Assembly: GCF_018861865.1 (NCBI RefSeq)
Contig: NZ_JAHLDV010000038.1
Location: 1 to 33,887, forward strand
Length of the DNA: 33,887 nt
Direction: 5' to 3'
DNA from: Clostridium frigoris
GTDB lineage: Bacteria; Bacillota; Clostridia; Clostridiales; Clostridiaceae
A model generated the notes under the pieces. The model saw nothing but the letters and a program-made list of their open reading frames with translations. It ran no database searches and had not been told where the DNA came from. Position numbers and translations under genes: made by a program. This document shows, piece after piece, positions 32,063-33,887 of the stretch; positions within the stretch are counted from its first letter, which is position 1; the number at the start of each line of letters is the position of its first letter.

Positions 32063-33103
32063 ATGAATTATAAATGTGAAATAGCTAAAAATAGAAAATC
32101 TAAAAGTATAATTAATATATTTGCTATAGTTATTTTATTATCTTTTACGATTTGGGGGGGCAAAGAGCTTCTTGATATTATGATACAATATCAGAATCCT
32201 AAAAATTTAATTTTTTCAGAGATTGTATTTAAAATTATTATAGTTTATTATTTTTCTATATATGCTCACGAGGCTGGTCATTTAATAGTTTTAAAGTTAT
32301 GTAAATATAGTTTTAAATTATTTATTGTAGGTCCATTTATGATAATAAATGATAATAATAAATTAAAGGTCAAATTTAAGATCAGTAGATTAGTTACAGG
32401 TGGAGCGATAATAATAGATGTAAATAATTCTATAACCTGTGAAAAAGATTTCAAAAAGTTCGCCTTAAATTTAAAATTAATATTAAGTGGTGGGGTTCTA
32501 TTTAATATAGTTTTAATATTACTTGGAGTAGCATTATTGTTTTTTAAATTAACTATAGATATAGGAGTTATTTTATTAATACTAAATATTGATTTCATAA
32601 TTTCATGTTTATTATCCAATGGTGATATAAATAGAGTTATTAAATTAAATCAAAATCATGAAGACAGTGTGATTTTTTTTATGGAAGATTTGGTGACAAA
32701 TTATGAATTTAATGATTTTTGTAAGAAAAAGATAGATAAGTATATTGAAGAAATTTTAACAAGTAAAAAATATAATTTAGAGCTATTAAGTTGTTTAATT
32801 CCTATTATTGAACATAATCTAGTACATAATGAGAAACAATTAGTTCAAGTTAATAAGTTTATTAATTGGTTTGTAGATAATTATGAGCAAGTAAAATCTA
32901 TAAAAAATATAACTATAAGAATAAAAGCAGATAAGCTGATGTATAAAATTATATTATATAAAATGGTATCTAAAGATAGAATAGGACAAATAAGAATAAC
33001 TAACAATATTAAAAAGTTAAACAAACATCCCTTAGATAATATTTATAAGGAATTTGAAGGCTATACAAAAAAACAATTAAGTTTAGAAAATATTAGTCGT
33101 TGA
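32063..33103 (+). CDS. M50-like membrane metalloprotease of the bacteriocin locus
   Basis: A 346-residue protein. Helices lie near residues 17-31 and 52-70, the zinc motif HEAGH at 69-73 follows YYFSIYA, and more helices lie at about 135-190. The second M50 element is imperfect: where NxxPxxxxDG is usual, LLSNGDINRVIK (about 185) may provide the Asp. The last 130 residues are charged and soluble. The ATG at 32063 lies nine bases after GAGGGA; an ATG six bases earlier is too close. M50 proteases cut within membranes and occur in peptide export or maturation loci. Here the substrate is unknown: it could be a leader, a regulator or an immunity component. Confidence 0.8.
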   Translation: MNYKCEIAKNRKSKSIINIFAIVILLSFTIWGGKELLDIMIQYQNPKNLIFSEIVFKIIIVYYFSIYAHEAGHLIVLKLCKYSFKLFIVGPFMIINDNNKLKVKFKISRLVTGGAIIIDVNNSITCEKDFKKFALNLKLILSGGVLFNIVLILLGVALLFFKLTIDIGVILLILNIDFIISCLLSNGDINRVIKLNQNHEDSVIFFMEDLVTNYEFNDFCKKKIDKYIEEILTSKKYNLELLSCLIPIIEHNLVHNEKQLVQVNKFINWFVDNYEQVKSIKNITIRIKADKLMYKIILYKMVSKDRIGQIRITNNIKKLNKHPLDNIYKEFEGYTKKQLSLENISR

Positions 33104-33136
33104 ATTATGCTATATATAAAATAGGAGATGTAGTTA

Positions 33137-33229
33137 ATGAAAAAAGCTGTTTGTTCCAAGAGTTTAATTTTAAGTTTTTATCGAATAGATATATATTACA
33201 ACAAGTTATACCTTCTTCATTCTAGTTAA
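33137..33229 (+). CDS. Possible 30-residue peptide
   Basis: A short frame starting MKKAVCSKSLILSFYRID with a strong AGGAG nine bases before its ATG, 33 bases behind the protease gene. It has one cysteine and a hydrophobic middle, but no family is recognised. It may be a small peptide of the bacteriocin locus, or the start of a decayed gene. Confidence 0.35.
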   Translation: MKKAVCSKSLILSFYRIDIYYNKLYLLHSS

Positions 33230-33247
33230 ATATAAAATAAAATATGG

Positions 33248-33287
33248 TAATGATTAATGATTAATGAATAATGAATAATGAATAATT
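33248..33287 (+). repeat. Heptanucleotide repeat array upstream of the antitoxin gene
   Basis: Five consecutive heptamers TAATGAT, TAATGAT, TAATGAA, TAATGAA, TAATGAA and a partial sixth. It has the same period as the array in the scrA leader but a different sequence. Confidence 0.85.
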
Positions 33288-33298
33288 AATATGATAAA

Positions 33299-33317
33299 TG
33301 TATATAATATATATACA
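33299..33317. promoter_or_regulatory. Palindrome upstream of the antitoxin gene, candidate autoregulation site
   Basis: TGTATATA-ATA-TATATACA has perfect eight-base arms. A candidate promoter lies next to it: TTTACA, 17 bases, then TACAAT, at about 33322-33350. RelB/DinJ antitoxins repress their own operons at such palindromes. Confidence 0.45.
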
Positions 33318-33390
33318 GTGTATTTACAAAAGTAACTTTTTGTTATACAATGTATATAATATAATATAATGTAATGAAAGGAGTGATACT

Positions 33391-33675
33391 ATGGCTCTAA
33401 AAACAGTTAATATTCGCATTGATGAAGAATTAAAGAAACAAGCAGAAATCCTTTTTTCAGATTTTGGTATGAATATGACAACCGCATTTACTATCTTTGC
33501 AAAAGCAGTTGTTAGAGAACGAAAAATACCTTTTGAAATTACTGCAAGCGAACCGTTTTATAATGAATCTAATATGACACATTTGAAAAAATCTATTAAT
33601 CAACTTAAGCGAGGAAAAGGTACAATGCACAATATTGTTGAGGTAGAAGATGAACAAAGTATGGAAGAAGACTAG
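33391..33675 (+). CDS. RelB/DinJ family antitoxin
   Basis: A 94-residue protein. The N-terminal ribbon-helix-helix (LKTVNIRIDEELKKQAEILF...GMNMTTAFTIFAKAVVRERKIPFEI) is characteristic of DinJ, binding DNA as a dimer. The C-terminal acidic half would wrap a RelE/YafQ-type toxin. AAAGGAGTGAT precedes the ATG. No toxin gene follows: a terminator overlaps the stop codon. It is either an orphan antitoxin or one whose partner is elsewhere. The family call is good; the lack of partner is seen directly within this window. Confidence 0.88.
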   Translation: MALKTVNIRIDEELKKQAEILFSDFGMNMTTAFTIFAKAVVRERKIPFEITASEPFYNESNMTHLKKSINQLKRGKGTMHNIVEVEDEQSMEED

Positions 33676-33705
33676 GTATAGAAAATATATCTAATCTTCT
33701 TTTTT
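33665..33705 (+). terminator. Intrinsic terminator overlapping the antitoxin stop
   Basis: AAGAAGACTAGGTAT pairs with ATATCTAATCTTCTT (two G-U pairs) and is followed by six T. It ends the transcript straight after the antitoxin. Confidence 0.7.
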
Positions 33706-33887
33706 ATGTTATGGTGCACTTTAAATGTAGAATATTATTCTATATGGTATAATTTATAAGGAATGAAATGTTGGTAATTTGAGTAGTCACGGAAACTAAT
33801 ATGTAAAACTTGAATTTGTATGAAGTAATATCGAACTATAATTTTTGTGTTAAGAGAGCAGTTAGTAATAAAAATAGGCATAGCAAA
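33706..33887 (+). other. Right-hand end, no gene seen, possible promoter
   Basis: TGGTATAAT (33745-33753) is an extended -10 that could drive a gene beyond the right edge. Its -35 region is weak. No other structure is visible. Confidence 0.3.

Overview
The window is AT-rich DNA from a low-GC Firmicute, most likely Clostridium in the strict sense. The evidence is AGGAGG-type ribosome binding sites, frequent TTG/GTG starts, an anaerobic (cbi) cobalamin pathway, PTS sugar uptake and a double-glycine bacteriocin system. I cannot name the species from sequence alone.

Layout. (1) 1-110 is the 3' end (domains V and VI) of a group II intron whose body lies off the left edge. (2) 260-1171, minus strand, is a Y1/HUH transposase of the REP-associated (RAYT) type. 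(3) 1350-12770 is a cobalamin block: promoter, B12 riboswitch with antiterminator/terminator, then cbiK, cobD, cbiA, cbiC, a small membrane protein with an L7/L12-like tail, cbiD, cbiE, cbiL, cbiF, cbiH, cbiJ and an MFS transporter, closed by a terminator. cbiT and cbiG, which normally belong to this set, are absent. (4) 13095-16544 holds a secreted glucosaminidase and a degV-padR pair with a palindromic promoter. (5) 16755-23501 is a sucrose/fructan module: LacI-type regulator, PTS EIIBC, sucrose-6-phosphate hydrolase and a secreted GH32 enzyme. Its regulatory region has a cre-like site and a LacI-type operator. A chemotaxis-receptor tail remnant follows it. (6) 23728-26167 holds a secreted Ig-like protein and a convergent PTS IIC-family membrane protein. 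(7) 26413-33229 is a bacteriocin locus: C39-peptidase ABC exporter, a SecB-like small protein, HlyD-type fusion protein, a GG-leader precursor, two paralogous small membrane proteins (possible immunity) and an M50-like membrane protease. (8) 33391-33675 is a RelB/DinJ antitoxin with no toxin beside it.

The most striking signal is a 20-bp repeat, ATTAGTTGTTAACCGTCCCC, called R1 here. It occurs about 21 times, only between genes and only between 1.25 and 15.1 kb. Two copies lie directly upstream of the RAYT gene, and others fill almost every long gap of the cobalamin operon, often as direct pairs about 45 bp apart. This looks like a RAYT with its family of mobilised repeats. A second family, R2 (about 136 bp with inverted ends), sits at the 3' ends of padR and of the SecB-like gene. 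A 20-22 bp piece of R2 is also present as a five-unit tandem array beside the bacteriocin locus.

How the genes work together. Cobalamin synthesis should be shut off by B12 through the riboswitch. Sucrose uptake and hydrolysis should be controlled by the LacI protein and carbon catabolite control. The bacteriocin would be trimmed and exported by the C39 ABC transporter with its HlyD partner. All functional statements are inferred from sequence patterns; no database search was run.
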